DNA of 64,000 nt from Nocardia cyriacigeorgica (GTDB taxonomy: Bacteria; Actinomycetota; Actinomycetes; Mycobacteriales; Mycobacteriaceae): NCBI RefSeq assembly GCF_010868145.1, contig NZ_JAAGUY010000009.1, forward strand, positions 144,081 to 208,080, read 5' to 3'. The position numbers and the translations under genes were made by a program. This document shows, piece by piece, positions 33,174 through 40,023 of the stretch. How positions within the stretch are numbered: position 1 is the stretch's first letter; every line of letters begins with the position of its first letter. The notes under the pieces were generated by a model. It did no database searches. It was not told the DNA's origin and saw nothing but the letters and a program-made list of their open reading frames with translations.

Positions 33174-33264
33174 GTTCGCGGCCCCTTTGTGTCTCGCGTC
33201 TCCGCTACCGCTGCTTGCCTTCGGCTTGCGCAGCGGCAGCGGAGACGCGAGACGGGCCGCGAAC
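33174..33264. repeat. 91-bp nested fold-back element between clpP2 and clpX
   Basis: Three nested inverted repeats: outer GTTCGCGGCCC/GGGCCGCGAAC (33174-33184 with 33254-33264), a perfect 16-bp pair (33191-33206 with 33238-33253) and an inner CCGCTGC/GCAGCGG (33208-33214 with 33230-33236). About 34 base pairs in all. The outer stem equals the terminator at 30054-30082. It begins 24 bases after the clpP2 stop, so it probably ends that transcript; the internal pair looks inserted into a terminator stem, like a REP- or MITE-type repeat. Confidence 0.7.
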
Positions 33265-33663
33265 TTTGTGCCCGGTCTCGCTTCGCTCGAAAATTGAGGT
33301 GTGACCGGCACATGTCAAGACCGCGGTCCAGCCGGGCCGCGGTACGGCTGGGTCGTTCGGCGTCGGGTGTCGGCGACACGCGCGGTTGCTGAGCTGTTGC
33401 GCGTGGCGCGGACAGTCCAGCTACCGGGCGGATCAGGTGAATCATGGTGAGAACCCGCACAACCCCGGCGAGAAACATGCGCGAGTTGTCGACCTGTATC
33501 GCGCACACCGGGTACGGTCGTCCTAGGGACCTTTGCTCCCGGTTGACAGCAGTGCACCACCACCCGGATACGGTCGACGGATTCAACGACACCTCCCACT
33601 GGTGGCGGAAAGCTGGCAACTGGATGGACGGTTGCACGCGAACAAGGAAGTAGGACCCACGAG
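33265..33663. other. Intergenic region upstream of clpX
   Basis: The 399 bases between the fold-back and the clpX start hold no convincing gene: a 69-residue frame at 33444-33653 has no family resemblance and weak codon bias. A clpX promoter must lie here, but I cannot point to clear -35/-10 elements. Confidence 0.5.
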
Positions 33664-34944
33664 ATGGCGCGCATCGGTGATGGCGGCGATCTGCTGAAGT
33701 GCTCGTTCTGCGGAAAGAGTCAGAAGCAGGTCAAGAAGCTCATTGCGGGACCCGGGGTGTACATCTGCGACGAGTGCATCGACCTGTGCAACGAGATCAT
33801 CGAAGAGGAGCTGGCCGAGTCCAGCGAGGTCAAACTCGATGAGTTGCCCAAGCCCGCCGAGATCCGGGATTTCCTGGAGAACTACGTGATCGGGCAGGAC
33901 ACGGCCAAGCGCACGCTCGCCGTCGCCGTTTACAACCATTACAAGCGCATCCAGGCAGGCGACAAGGGCCGCGACAGCCGCGGCGAGAGCGTCGAGCTGG
34001 CCAAGTCGAACATCCTGATGCTCGGCCCCACCGGCTGCGGTAAGACCTATCTGGCGCAGACCCTGGCCAAGATGCTCAATGTCCCGTTCGCCATTGCCGA
34101 TGCCACCGCGCTCACGGAGGCGGGTTACGTCGGCGAGGACGTCGAGAACATTCTGCTGAAGCTGATCCAGGCCGCCGATTACGACGTCAAGCGCGCCGAG
34201 ACGGGCATCATCTACATCGATGAGGTCGACAAGATCGCCCGTAAGAGCGAGAACCCGTCGATCACCCGTGACGTCTCCGGCGAGGGTGTGCAGCAGGCGC
34301 TGCTGAAGATCCTGGAGGGCACCCAGGCCAGCGTGCCGCCGCAGGGCGGGCGTAAGCATCCGCACCAGGAATTCATCCAGATCGACACCACCAACGTGCT
34401 GTTCATCGTGGCAGGCGCGTTCGCCGGGCTGGAGAAGATCATCTCCGACCGCACCGGTCACCGCGGTATCGGCTTCGGCGCCGAGGTCCGGTCCAAGGCC
34501 GAGATCGACACCACCGACCACTTTGCCGAGGTGATGCCCGAGGATCTGATCAAGTTCGGTCTGATCCCGGAGTTCATCGGCCGGCTCCCCGTCGTGGCGT
34601 CGGTGACGAACCTGGACAAGGATTCGTTGGTCAAGATCCTTTCCGAGCCGAAGAACGCGTTGGTCAAGCAGTACATCCGGCTCTTCGAGATGGACGGCGT
34701 CGACCTCGAGTTCACCCGTGACGCGCTCGAAGCCGTCGCCGACCAGGCCATCCTGCGCGGCACCGGTGCCCGCGGCCTGCGCGCCATCCTGGAGGAAGTC
34801 CTGCAGCAGGTGATGTTCGACATCCCGAGCCGCGACGATGTCGCCAAGGTTGTCGTCGATGCCGACACCGTCAACGACAACGTGCTTCCGACCATCGTCC
34901 CGCGCAAGCGCGAACGCGCCGAGCGCCGCGAGAAGTCGGCCTGA
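33664..34944 (+). CDS. clpX: ClpX, ATPase subunit of the Clp protease
   Basis: 426 residues. N-terminal zinc finger with Cys13, Cys16, Cys35 and Cys38 (CSFC...CDEC), then the AAA+ module: Walker A GPTGCGKT (121-128), Walker [11 protein letters not shown], pore loop GYVGEDVE, sensor and arginine-finger regions, and the C-terminal SRDDVAK domain. ClpX hexamers unfold tagged substrates and pass them to ClpP1P2. It has its own promoter region 514 bp after clpP2 and a strong terminator downstream. Confidence 0.97.
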   Translation: MARIGDGGDLLKCSFCGKSQKQVKKLIAGPGVYICDECIDLCNEIIEEELAESSEVKLDELPKPAEIRDFLENYVIGQDTAKRTLAVAVYNHYKRIQAGDKGRDSRGESVELAKSNILMLGPTGCGKTYLAQTLAKMLNVPFAIADATALTEAGYVGEDVENILLKLIQAADYDVKRAETGIIYIDEVDKIARKSENPSITRDVSGEGVQQALLKILEGTQASVPPQGGRKHPHQEFIQIDTTNVLFIVAGAFAGLEKIISDRTGHRGIGFGAEVRSKAEIDTTDHFAEVMPEDLIKFGLIPEFIGRLPVVASVTNLDKDSLVKILSEPKNALVKQYIRLFEMDGVDLEFTRDALEAVADQAILRGTGARGLRAILEEVLQQVMFDIPSRDDVAKVVVDADTVNDNVLPTIVPRKRERAERREKSA

Positions 34945-34954
34945 GTTCATAGTG

Positions 34955-34987
34955 AAACGGCCCGTCCACGCTGTGGACGGGCCGTTT
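34955..34987 (+). terminator. Hairpin terminator after clpX
   Basis: Perfect 15-bp stem (34955-34969 with 34973-34987), three-base loop, ending TTTATCGTTTC, ten bases after the clpX stop. Confidence 0.85.
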
Positions 34988-35084
34988 ATCGTTTCGGGGC
35001 GGAGTTGGCGATGACGGCCTCTACGAGGTGTCGATCGTTGTAGGGTCGGTGCACCTGCAGGCGGCGCACAACGAGGAGCGGCCG

Positions 35085-35495
35085 ATGTCGAAGCGTTTCC
35101 GAGCCCGCAATCTGGCCGCATCGGCCGCGCTCGCCGCGGCGGCGGCATCGGTCGTGGTGGTCACCGCGCCTACGGCGGCGGCCACTGTCACTCAGGTCAG
35201 TGTGATGCCGGACTTCTCGTTCGGGCCGATCACCAATTACGGCACCACCTGCCAGTACACGGTGCGGGCGCGGCTGACCGAGGGAGTGACGCCGGTGACC
35301 TTCTACGACAACGGCCTACCGTTCGCCACCGTCGCGCCGACCGACGGGGTCGCACTGGTCACCTGGACCCCGACCACCCGAGGCCGCCACACTCTGCAGG
35401 CGGTTCAACCGACGACAGGTGCGGATCTCGCGCCCTGGGTCCAGGTCGACGTGGGCGTAGGCATGCACATCGGATACTCCTGCCTCGTCATCTGA
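35085..35495 (+). CDS. Small secreted protein with Ig-like fold
   Basis: 136 residues from ATG 35085, GAGGAG six bases upstream. Signal peptide about 1-33 (ends PTAAA). The mature ~100 residues are beta-rich and resemble a bacterial Ig-like domain: TVRARLTEGVTPVTFYDNG, then FATVAPTDGVALVTWTP and RGRHTLQAVQ, with cysteines (TTCQYTV and GYSCLVI) that can form one disulfide. A -10-like TAGGGT lies at 35041-35046. Function unknown; exported surface or cell-wall protein. Confidence 0.75.
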   Translation: MSKRFRARNLAASAALAAAAASVVVVTAPTAAATVTQVSVMPDFSFGPITNYGTTCQYTVRARLTEGVTPVTFYDNGLPFATVAPTDGVALVTWTPTTRGRHTLQAVQPTTGADLAPWVQVDVGVGMHIGYSCLVI

Positions 35496-35603
35496 CAACC
35501 CCTGCATCGATCAGGGCACAATGCCGCGCGGCGATCACTGCCTCGGTGGTCGGGTACGCCGTGGCGCCGTGGCGGTGCCTGAGCGCCTGGTCGGCGCCGC
35601 GGA

Positions 35604-35981
35604 TCAGGCGGGTTCCATGCTCAGATCGTCCTGGCCCCAGTACGCGCGCATGTGGGTGATCCGACCCTCGTCGTCGAACTCCATTACGTCGATCGGGTGC
35701 AGCGTCATGCGCTGACCACCCGCGATCGTGACGAGAGTGAACATGAATGCCGCGTGATTGCCGACGATGCGGATCGAATCGGCGTGGATCGACGTTTCGC
35801 GCTCCAGGTTTGCCAGGATGCTGTAGAACTCGCGAATCGCGTCGTGGCCCTGCTTCGGCGGGGTGCCGATCGGGTCCTCGACGATCGCGTCGGGTGCGTA
35901 GAGCGCGACGATGTCGTCGGTGGGACCACTGCCGACCAGCTTGACGTACTGCTCGACCACATCGCGGATCTGCCGTGCCAT
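35604..35981 (-). CDS. Steroid delta-isomerase (ketosteroid isomerase) of the SnoaL/NTF2 fold
   Basis: 125 residues, the exact length of classical Comamonas ketosteroid isomerase, from ATG 35981 with AGGAG six bases upstream. Catalytic residues align by motif: Tyr12 (VEQYVKL), Asp36 as proton-transfer base (VEDPIGT) and Asp98 (HPIDVMEF); GHDAIREFY is also conserved. It would shift the double bond of 3-oxo-delta-5 to delta-4 steroids in sterol breakdown. A perfect KstR-type box lies 18 bases upstream, supporting a role in cholesterol/steroid catabolism. No other steroid genes are in the window. Confidence 0.85.
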   Translation of the reverse strand: MARQIRDVVEQYVKLVGSGPTDDIVALYAPDAIVEDPIGTPPKQGHDAIREFYSILANLERETSIHADSIRIVGNHAAFMFTLVTIAGGQRMTLHPIDVMEFDDEGRITHMRAYWGQDDLSMEPA

Positions 35982-35998
35982 GGGAACTCCTGCCGAAT

Positions 35999-36012
35999 TG
36001 GAACGTGTTCTA
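35999..36012. promoter_or_regulatory. KstR-type operator
   Basis: TGGAACGTGTTCTA fits the KstR consensus TNNAACNNGTTNNA at every fixed position. It lies 18 bases before the isomerase start. KstR is the TetR repressor of the upper cholesterol-catabolic regulon in Rhodococcus and Mycobacterium, released by 3-oxo-4-cholestenoyl-CoA-type ligands. Confidence 0.75.
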
Positions 36013-36025
36013 GTTCGGCACGATA

Positions 36026-36235
36026 TCAGTCCAGGTGCACCGCCGCGGCGGGAACGGACCGACCCTGTAGTTGTCGCATCCGGTGGGATTCGGTGACGGC
36101 CGGTGGTGTTCCGGTCCGCGCCCGGTGCCGGAGATCGTCGTTGATCTCCCTGGTTCGCCGTTGAACCTTGATCCATGCGGGTGCTTCTGCTGATGTGTCG
36201 CTTCCTGCGGCGTCGTTGTTACGTGGGTCACTCAC
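36026..36235 (-). CDS. Possible small protein, unrecognised
   Basis: 69 residues from GTG 36235, overlapping the preceding gene's stop by 8 bp as in coupled genes. The text is polar and basic (APAWIKVQRRTREINDDLRHRAR). Third-position GC is lower than in neighbours and no ribosome binding site is well placed. It may equally be the untranslated stretch before the KstR box. Confidence 0.25.
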   Translation of the reverse strand: MSDPRNNDAAGSDTSAEAPAWIKVQRRTREINDDLRHRARTGTPPAVTESHRMRQLQGRSVPAAAVHLD

Positions 36236-36839
36236 CGACCAATCCGTACTCCGGTACTCCCTCCATGCGGTAGGTCGACATGATCAGGCCGGTCGAACTC
36301 GCGCGGGACTCGGTGAGCCGGAATCCGGTGGGGCGCAAGCCATCGGTGAACAGGCGCTTGCCGTGGCCGAGCACGATGGGGGCGGTGACCAGATACACGG
36401 TGTCCACCAACCTGGCGGCCAGCAGGCTCTGTCCGAGACTGCCGCTGCCGTGCAGCTGTACCTCACGCCCTGGGCGATCTTTGAGAGCGCTCACCTCCGT
36501 GATCAGGTCGCCGCGCAGAATCTCGGTGTTCGACCATTCCGCCCGATCGAGGTGAGTGCTGACGACGAATTTGGGCAGCGCATTCAGCTTCACCGGCACC
36601 ACGTCGTCGCTATCGGTGATCTTGGGCCAGTATCCGGCGAAGATGTCGTAGGTGCGCCTGCCGAGCAGGAATGCGTCGGCCCGGTCGAATACGGCATCGA
36701 TGTAGGCCCCGAATTCGTCGTCGATGAAGGGTGCCAGCCATCCGCCCTGGGTGAAGCCGCCGGCCGGATCTTCCTCGGGTCCGCCGGGGGCCTGGTAGAC
36801 GCCGTCGAGAGTGACGAACTGGGTCAGTGACAGCTCCAT
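36228..36839 (-). CDS. Dihydrofolate reductase / RibD C-terminal fold family protein
   Basis: 203 residues from ATG 36839 (AGGA upstream). Motifs: LTQFVTLDGVYQAPGGPEED at the N terminus, FLLGRRTYDIFAGYWP, KFVVSTHL, and GSGSLGQSLL before LVDTVYLVTAPIVLGHGKRLF. This is a different subfamily from the protein at 20459-21034 and matches the common 'dihydrofolate reductase family protein' of soil actinobacteria. Substrate unknown. Faces away from mihF. Confidence 0.85.
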   Translation of the reverse strand: MELSLTQFVTLDGVYQAPGGPEEDPAGGFTQGGWLAPFIDDEFGAYIDAVFDRADAFLLGRRTYDIFAGYWPKITDSDDVVPVKLNALPKFVVSTHLDRAEWSNTEILRGDLITEVSALKDRPGREVQLHGSGSLGQSLLAARLVDTVYLVTAPIVLGHGKRLFTDGLRPTGFRLTESRASSTGLIMSTYRMEGVPEYGLVGE

Positions 36840-36953
36840 CGGTCCGGTCCTTTCCTGCCTCGCCCGGTCGGTTCGGGCTCGTTATGGGTTCCGACGGGCC
36901 GCGGCGCGGAAAATCATCGCGTTATCCACCATGTTCTTCCCCGGTGTGTCGGG

Positions 36954-36970
36954 CGTACCTTGTCGGTACG
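36954..36970. promoter_or_regulatory. Palindrome before the mIHF-like gene
   Basis: CGTACC and GGTACG with a five-base spacer, a perfect dyad 61 bp before ATG 37031. It shares GTACC half-sites with the five-copy operator family but the spacing is different (GTACC-N5-GGTAC), so it is probably bound by another protein. TACGGT at its right edge could be a -10 hexamer. Confidence 0.4.
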
Positions 36971-37030
36971 GTGATGTTGAATCGGTCCGGTCAACCAGAT
37001 GTTCGAGTGACGAGTGAAAGCGGAGGAGAC

Positions 37031-37345
37031 ATGGCACTGCCTACCATGACCGCGGAACAGCGCACTGAAGCGTTGGCCAAAGCGGCTGCGGTCCGCAAGG
37101 CGCGCTCCGAACTGATCGGCAAAGTGAAGTCGGGCAAGGTCTCGGTAGCGGATCTGCTGAAGAAGGCCGACTCCGACGACCTGGTCAAGAAGACAAAGGT
37201 CGCGGCCGTCATCAAGGCCCTTCCCGGCGTCGGCCCGGTCAAGGCGGCGAAGCTGCTCGACCAGGCGGAGATCCCCGAGGATCGTCGTATCGGCGGTCTC
37301 GGCGCTCGCCAGCGCGCCGCCCTGCTCGAGGCCCTCGCCGACTGA
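37031..37345 (+). CDS. mihF: mIHF-like nucleoid-associated protein (actinobacterial integration host factor)
   Basis: 104 residues from ATG 37031, GGAGGAG directly upstream. The protein starts MALPTMTAEQR, has a basic N-terminal helix, KSGKVSVADLLKKAD, and a helix-two-turn-helix region ALPGVGPVKAAKLL followed by RRIGGLGARQRAALLEAL, as in mycobacterial mIHF and streptomycete sIHF. These proteins bend or constrain DNA without sequence specificity comparable to E. coli IHF. The sequence diverges from M. tuberculosis mIHF, and the gene is not beside gmk where the main copy normally lies, so it may be a paralogue. Confidence 0.8.
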   Translation: MALPTMTAEQRTEALAKAAAVRKARSELIGKVKSGKVSVADLLKKADSDDLVKKTKVAAVIKALPGVGPVKAAKLLDQAEIPEDRRIGGLGARQRAALLEALAD

Positions 37346-37355
37346 GAATCCGGCG

Positions 37356-37396
37356 CTGAGCGTCCGTGCGACGAGTTTTCCGCGACGGACGCTCAG
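37356..37396 (+). terminator. Hairpin after the mIHF-like gene
   Basis: Perfect 12-bp stem CTGAGCGTCCGT (37356-37367) with ACGGACGCTCAG (37385-37396), 17-base loop containing TTTT. Confidence 0.6.
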
Positions 37397-37420
37397 GTCG
37401 GCGCGAGTTCCATGCCTGGC

Positions 37421-37436
37421 ATACGATCGACCGTAT
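37421..37436. promoter_or_regulatory. TetR operator, site A (autoregulatory)
   Basis: ATACG, six bases, CGTAT; the dyad extends to CATACG/CGTATG. It contains the -10 hexamer TACGAT (37422-37427), which ends seven bases before ATG 37435, so the gene is probably leaderless and self-repressed. The same arms and spacing recur at 39118-39133. Confidence 0.7.
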
Positions 37437-38100
37437 GGTGATCGATCGACCGTCCGCGGGTGCTCTCGGGGCGACCGCTCGACCCTCGCCTGCGGATGGT
37501 CGGCTAGCTCGAGGCGTACGCTCCAGAGCACTGATCACCCGGCGCGCGGTCGAGATCGCCTCCATCGACGGACTCGACGGGGTCAGCTTCGGCAAGCTCG
37601 CTGATGACCTCGGCATCAGCAAAGCCGGCATTCAGACGCTGTTCCGGACCAAGGAGCAGTTGCAACTGGCCACCGTCGAAGCGGCGGGCGAGCTGTTCGC
37701 CGAGGCGGTCGTTCGTCCGGCCGAGCACGCGCGGACCGGCGTGGATCGGGTCCGCGCACTGGTTGTGCAGTGGGTCGCCTACGCCAGTGCGCCATTACTG
37801 CCCGGCGGGTGTTTCTGGACCGCAAACCTTCCCGAGTACGACAGCCGTCCCGGAGCCATCCGCGACCTGCTGGTCCGCCAGCGTCGGTGGTGGCGAACGC
37901 TTCTTGCTGACGAAATCGCCGCGGCCGTTGCCGCCGGTGAGGTCGCCACCACGGATGCCGACTTGGGTGCGTTTCAGATCGTCGCGGTGCTCGATGCTGC
38001 CAATATTTCGCTGCGGCTGGGGGATTCGAGTGTGATCGATCTGGTGAATCGGGTCGTCGACGGCGTTCTCCACAGCTCCGGCGACACGCACCGCGGGTAG
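37435..38100 (+). CDS. TetR-family repressor
   Basis: 221 residues from ATG 37435 (leaderless). The N-terminal helix-turn-helix is at about residues 25-70 (ITRRAVEIASIDGLDGVSFGKLADDLGISKAGIQTLFRTKEQL). The ligand domain contains LLPGGCFWTANLPEYDSRPG, typical of the TetR group with a conserved Gly-Gly-Cys, and RRWWRTLLADEI. Operators with the same ATACG-N6-CGTAT form overlie its own promoter and that of the convergent two-gene operon at 38116-39074, so it should control itself and those genes. Confidence 0.88.
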   Translation: MVIDRPSAGALGATARPSPADGRLARGVRSRALITRRAVEIASIDGLDGVSFGKLADDLGISKAGIQTLFRTKEQLQLATVEAAGELFAEAVVRPAEHARTGVDRVRALVVQWVAYASAPLLPGGCFWTANLPEYDSRPGAIRDLLVRQRRWWRTLLADEIAAAVAAGEVATTDADLGAFQIVAVLDAANISLRLGDSSVIDLVNRVVDGVLHSSGDTHRG

Positions 38101-38115
38101 CAGTCGCCGTCGGTA

Positions 38116-38607
38116 TCAGACGAGTTGCGCCACCTGGTAGGCGATTCCGCCCTCGACCGGATATCCGGAACCCACACACACGAGGTCGTTGAGCCACGAA
38201 TACCGCCGTGCCCCGGTCTCGAACAGCGGGTTTGTCCGGAAGTAGTACTGCGATGGGTCAACGAGGTGGCGTGCGCTCGGATCGGCGATTGCGTTCGCGA
38301 GGTCCGCGGGGATGATCCAGCGGCCGCCGTAACTCATGGAGATCAACGCGCCGTCGTCGGTGCGCAAGGTGAGCCGAACATCGAGGGTCATAGAACCGTC
38401 GCTACGGAATCTCGCCCAGTCGCCGCCGCCCGGTAGCACCTCGCCCGCGAGTCGTTGACCGGTGAACGACCCGCCCGCTGCGCCGAAGAATACGGCGTGA
38501 CCAGCTGATCCGCCGATGCGTAGTGGGTCGTTCAGATCGACGACGATGTCGAAAAGCGGGATGGTGGTGAGTGCCGGCAGTTGGCGGATGCGCGGGTCGG
38601 CGGTCAT
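38116..38607 (-). CDS. DUF3237 family protein
   Basis: 163 residues from ATG 38607, overlapping the preceding gene's stop as ATGA. The DUF3237 pattern is visible: LPALTTIPLFDIVVDLNDPLRI, FTGQRLAGEVLPGGGDW, the long strand MTLDVRLTLRTDDGALISMSYGG, and a C-terminal FETGARRYSWLND. DUF3237 proteins are beta-barrels of unknown catalysis, often encoded with SnoaL-like or aromatic-degradation proteins. It is co-translated with the SnoaL-like protein and converges on the tetR gene. Confidence 0.85.
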   Translation of the reverse strand: MTADPRIRQLPALTTIPLFDIVVDLNDPLRIGGSAGHAVFFGAAGGSFTGQRLAGEVLPGGGDWARFRSDGSMTLDVRLTLRTDDGALISMSYGGRWIIPADLANAIADPSARHLVDPSQYYFRTNPLFETGARRYSWLNDLVCVGSGYPVEGGIAYQVAQLV

Positions 38608-39074
38608 CGGTTCGGCTCCTCGAACAGCCTGCGGCGGGCGGTGTCGGTGGACACGCCCGACTGTGAGCAGAGTGTGGACAGGTCGAAGAAGAAGCGTTCG
38701 CCAGCGATCAGGTCGTCGGCGAAGGTGAACTGGATGAATACCGGGACCTCGGCCCGCGCGCCGTTCGGGATGTCCCCGAACCATGTGCCCGTCAACGTCA
38801 TTCGCGCGGCACCCCAGCAGATCAGCGTCTCGGTCCCGGTTTCGGTGTCGATGCCCTCCGCGTGCCCGTGCAGGCGCACCTCGTAGTCGGGGAAGGACCG
38901 GAAGAAACCGCGAAGTGCCGCTTCGTTGGCTGTGGTTCCGCGTGTGATGGTGCCGAATGCCGGAGCCTCGAGCACCACGTCGGGGTGGAGTAGCCGCATC
39001 GCGGTCGTGAGGTCCTGATTGCTCTTGGCGTCTGCGAGCTGTTGGGCCAGCTCGAACATTCTTGTGCTGTGCAT
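38604..39074 (-). CDS. SnoaL/NTF2-like protein
   Basis: 156 residues from ATG 39074, GGAGG eight bases upstream. The cone-shaped NTF2 fold is seen in the N-terminal helices (MFELAQQLADAKSNQDLTTAMRLLHPDVVLEAP), ALRGFFRSFPDYEVRLHG and the strands ICWGAARMTLTGTWFGDIP and VPVFIQFTFADDLIAGERFFFD. Such proteins act as isomerases, cyclases or hydratases on small polyketide, steroid or terpene-like substrates. First gene of an operon with DUF3237, under operator site B of the neighbouring TetR. Confidence 0.8.
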   Translation of the reverse strand: MHSTRMFELAQQLADAKSNQDLTTAMRLLHPDVVLEAPAFGTITRGTTANEAALRGFFRSFPDYEVRLHGHAEGIDTETGTETLICWGAARMTLTGTWFGDIPNGARAEVPVFIQFTFADDLIAGERFFFDLSTLCSQSGVSTDTARRRLFEEPNR

Positions 39075-39117
39075 GCGTGTACCTCCGGAGGGTGCCTGGC
39101 GCGGCGGCAATACAAAA

Positions 39118-39133
39118 ATACGTCCGGTCGTAT
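39118..39133. promoter_or_regulatory. TetR operator, site B (SnoaL-DUF3237 operon promoter)
   Basis: ATACG, six bases, CGTAT, the same arms and spacing as site A. On the minus strand TATTTT (39120-39115), a TANNNT -10 hexamer, overlaps its downstream edge; transcription would start near 39108, 34 bases before the SnoaL ATG. Confidence 0.7.
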
Positions 39134-39183
39134 GTATAAATCAAGAGTAGTCTGCCAGCGTCGAGATGACGGGAGATCCGTCC

Positions 39184-40023
39184 TCAGGCGGACCGGGAGT
39201 TCGCCGTGGGAGCGGTGTTGATCCGGTCGGGGTGGGTGTAGATGTTCATGGTCTCGCCGCGGACGAAGCCCGCGAGGGTGAGGCCGGATTCGGCGGCGAG
39301 ATCGACGGCCAGCGAGCTGGGGGCCGAGACCGCGGCCAGCAGGGGGATGCCCGCCATGACGGCCTTCTGGACCAGTTCGAACGATGCGCGGCCGCTCACG
39401 ACCAGAACCACCTCACCGGCCGGGATCCGAGCCTCGCGGACCGCCCAGCCGACCACCTTGTCCACGGCATTGTGTCTGCCGATGTCCTCCCGGACCGCGA
39501 GTGCGGCGCCATCCGGGGCGAACAGGCCCGCCGCGTGGAGTCCTCCGGTGGCGTCGAAGACCGACTGCCGGGCGCGTAGCGTGTCCGGCAGGCCGGCCAA
39601 CGTGTCGACGTCGACCAGCACCTCGGGTGCCGGCAGGGGGAACCGAGTCCGGGTGCGGACCTCCTCCAGCGCGGACTTGCCACAGAGCCCGCAGGCGCTG
39701 GTGGTCAGGAAATTCCTCGTGTGCACCGGGGCCGGAGCGCGCAGGGTGACATCGAGAACGTTGTAGGTGTTGCGGCCTTCATCGTCGGTACCTGCGCAGT
39801 AGCGCGCGGCGACGATGTCCTCGGCGGCGCCGATCACCCCCTCGGCGAACAAGAATCCGTGCACCAGATCGATATCGCTGCCAGGTGTACGCATGGTGAT
39901 CGTGAGCGGCTCGCCGTCCACGCGAATCTCCAGCGGCTCCTCCACGGCCAACGTGTCGGGGCGCTGGACCAGGCCGGCGGGAGACACGCGCTGCATTCGG
40001 CGGCGGGCGGTCACGCGACTCAT
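39184..40023 (-). CDS. fdhD: FdhD, sulfurtransferase for formate dehydrogenase-type molybdoenzymes
   Basis: 279 residues from ATG 40023, overlapping the oxidoreductase stop (ATGA). FdhD passes sulfur from a cysteine desulfurase to the molybdenum cofactor of formate-dehydrogenase-type enzymes. Seen: [22 protein letters not shown], the reactive Cys111-x-x-Cys114 in [23 protein letters not shown] and [13 protein letters not shown]. Its coupling to the molybdopterin oxidoreductase gene upstream identifies its client. Confidence 0.95.
   Translation of the reverse strand: MSRVTARRRMQRVSPAGLVQRPDTLAVEEPLEIRVDGEPLTITMRTPGSDIDLVHGFLFAEGVIGAAEDIVAARYCAGTDDEGRNTYNVLDVTLRAPAPVHTRNFLTTSACGLCGKSALEEVRTRTRFPLPAPEVLVDVDTLAGLPDTLRARQSVFDATGGLHAAGLFAPDGAALAVREDIGRHNAVDKVVGWAVREARIPAGEVVLVVSGRASFELVQKAVMAGIPLLAAVSAPSSLAVDLAAESGLTLAGFVRGETMNIYTHPDRINTAPTANSRSA

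Noticed and set aside
33174..33264. CRISPR-like repeat
   Set aside because: A single inverted structure, with no direct repeats separated by spacers and no cas genes.
33444..33653. Possible 69-residue gene upstream of clpX
   Set aside because: No ribosome binding site, atypical codon use and no resemblance; more likely leader or promoter DNA.
36954..36970. GTACC-N5-GGTAC before mihF as another copy of the five-site operator
   Set aside because: The spacer is five rather than about ten bases between the GTACC and GGTAC cores, placing the half-sites on a different helical face.
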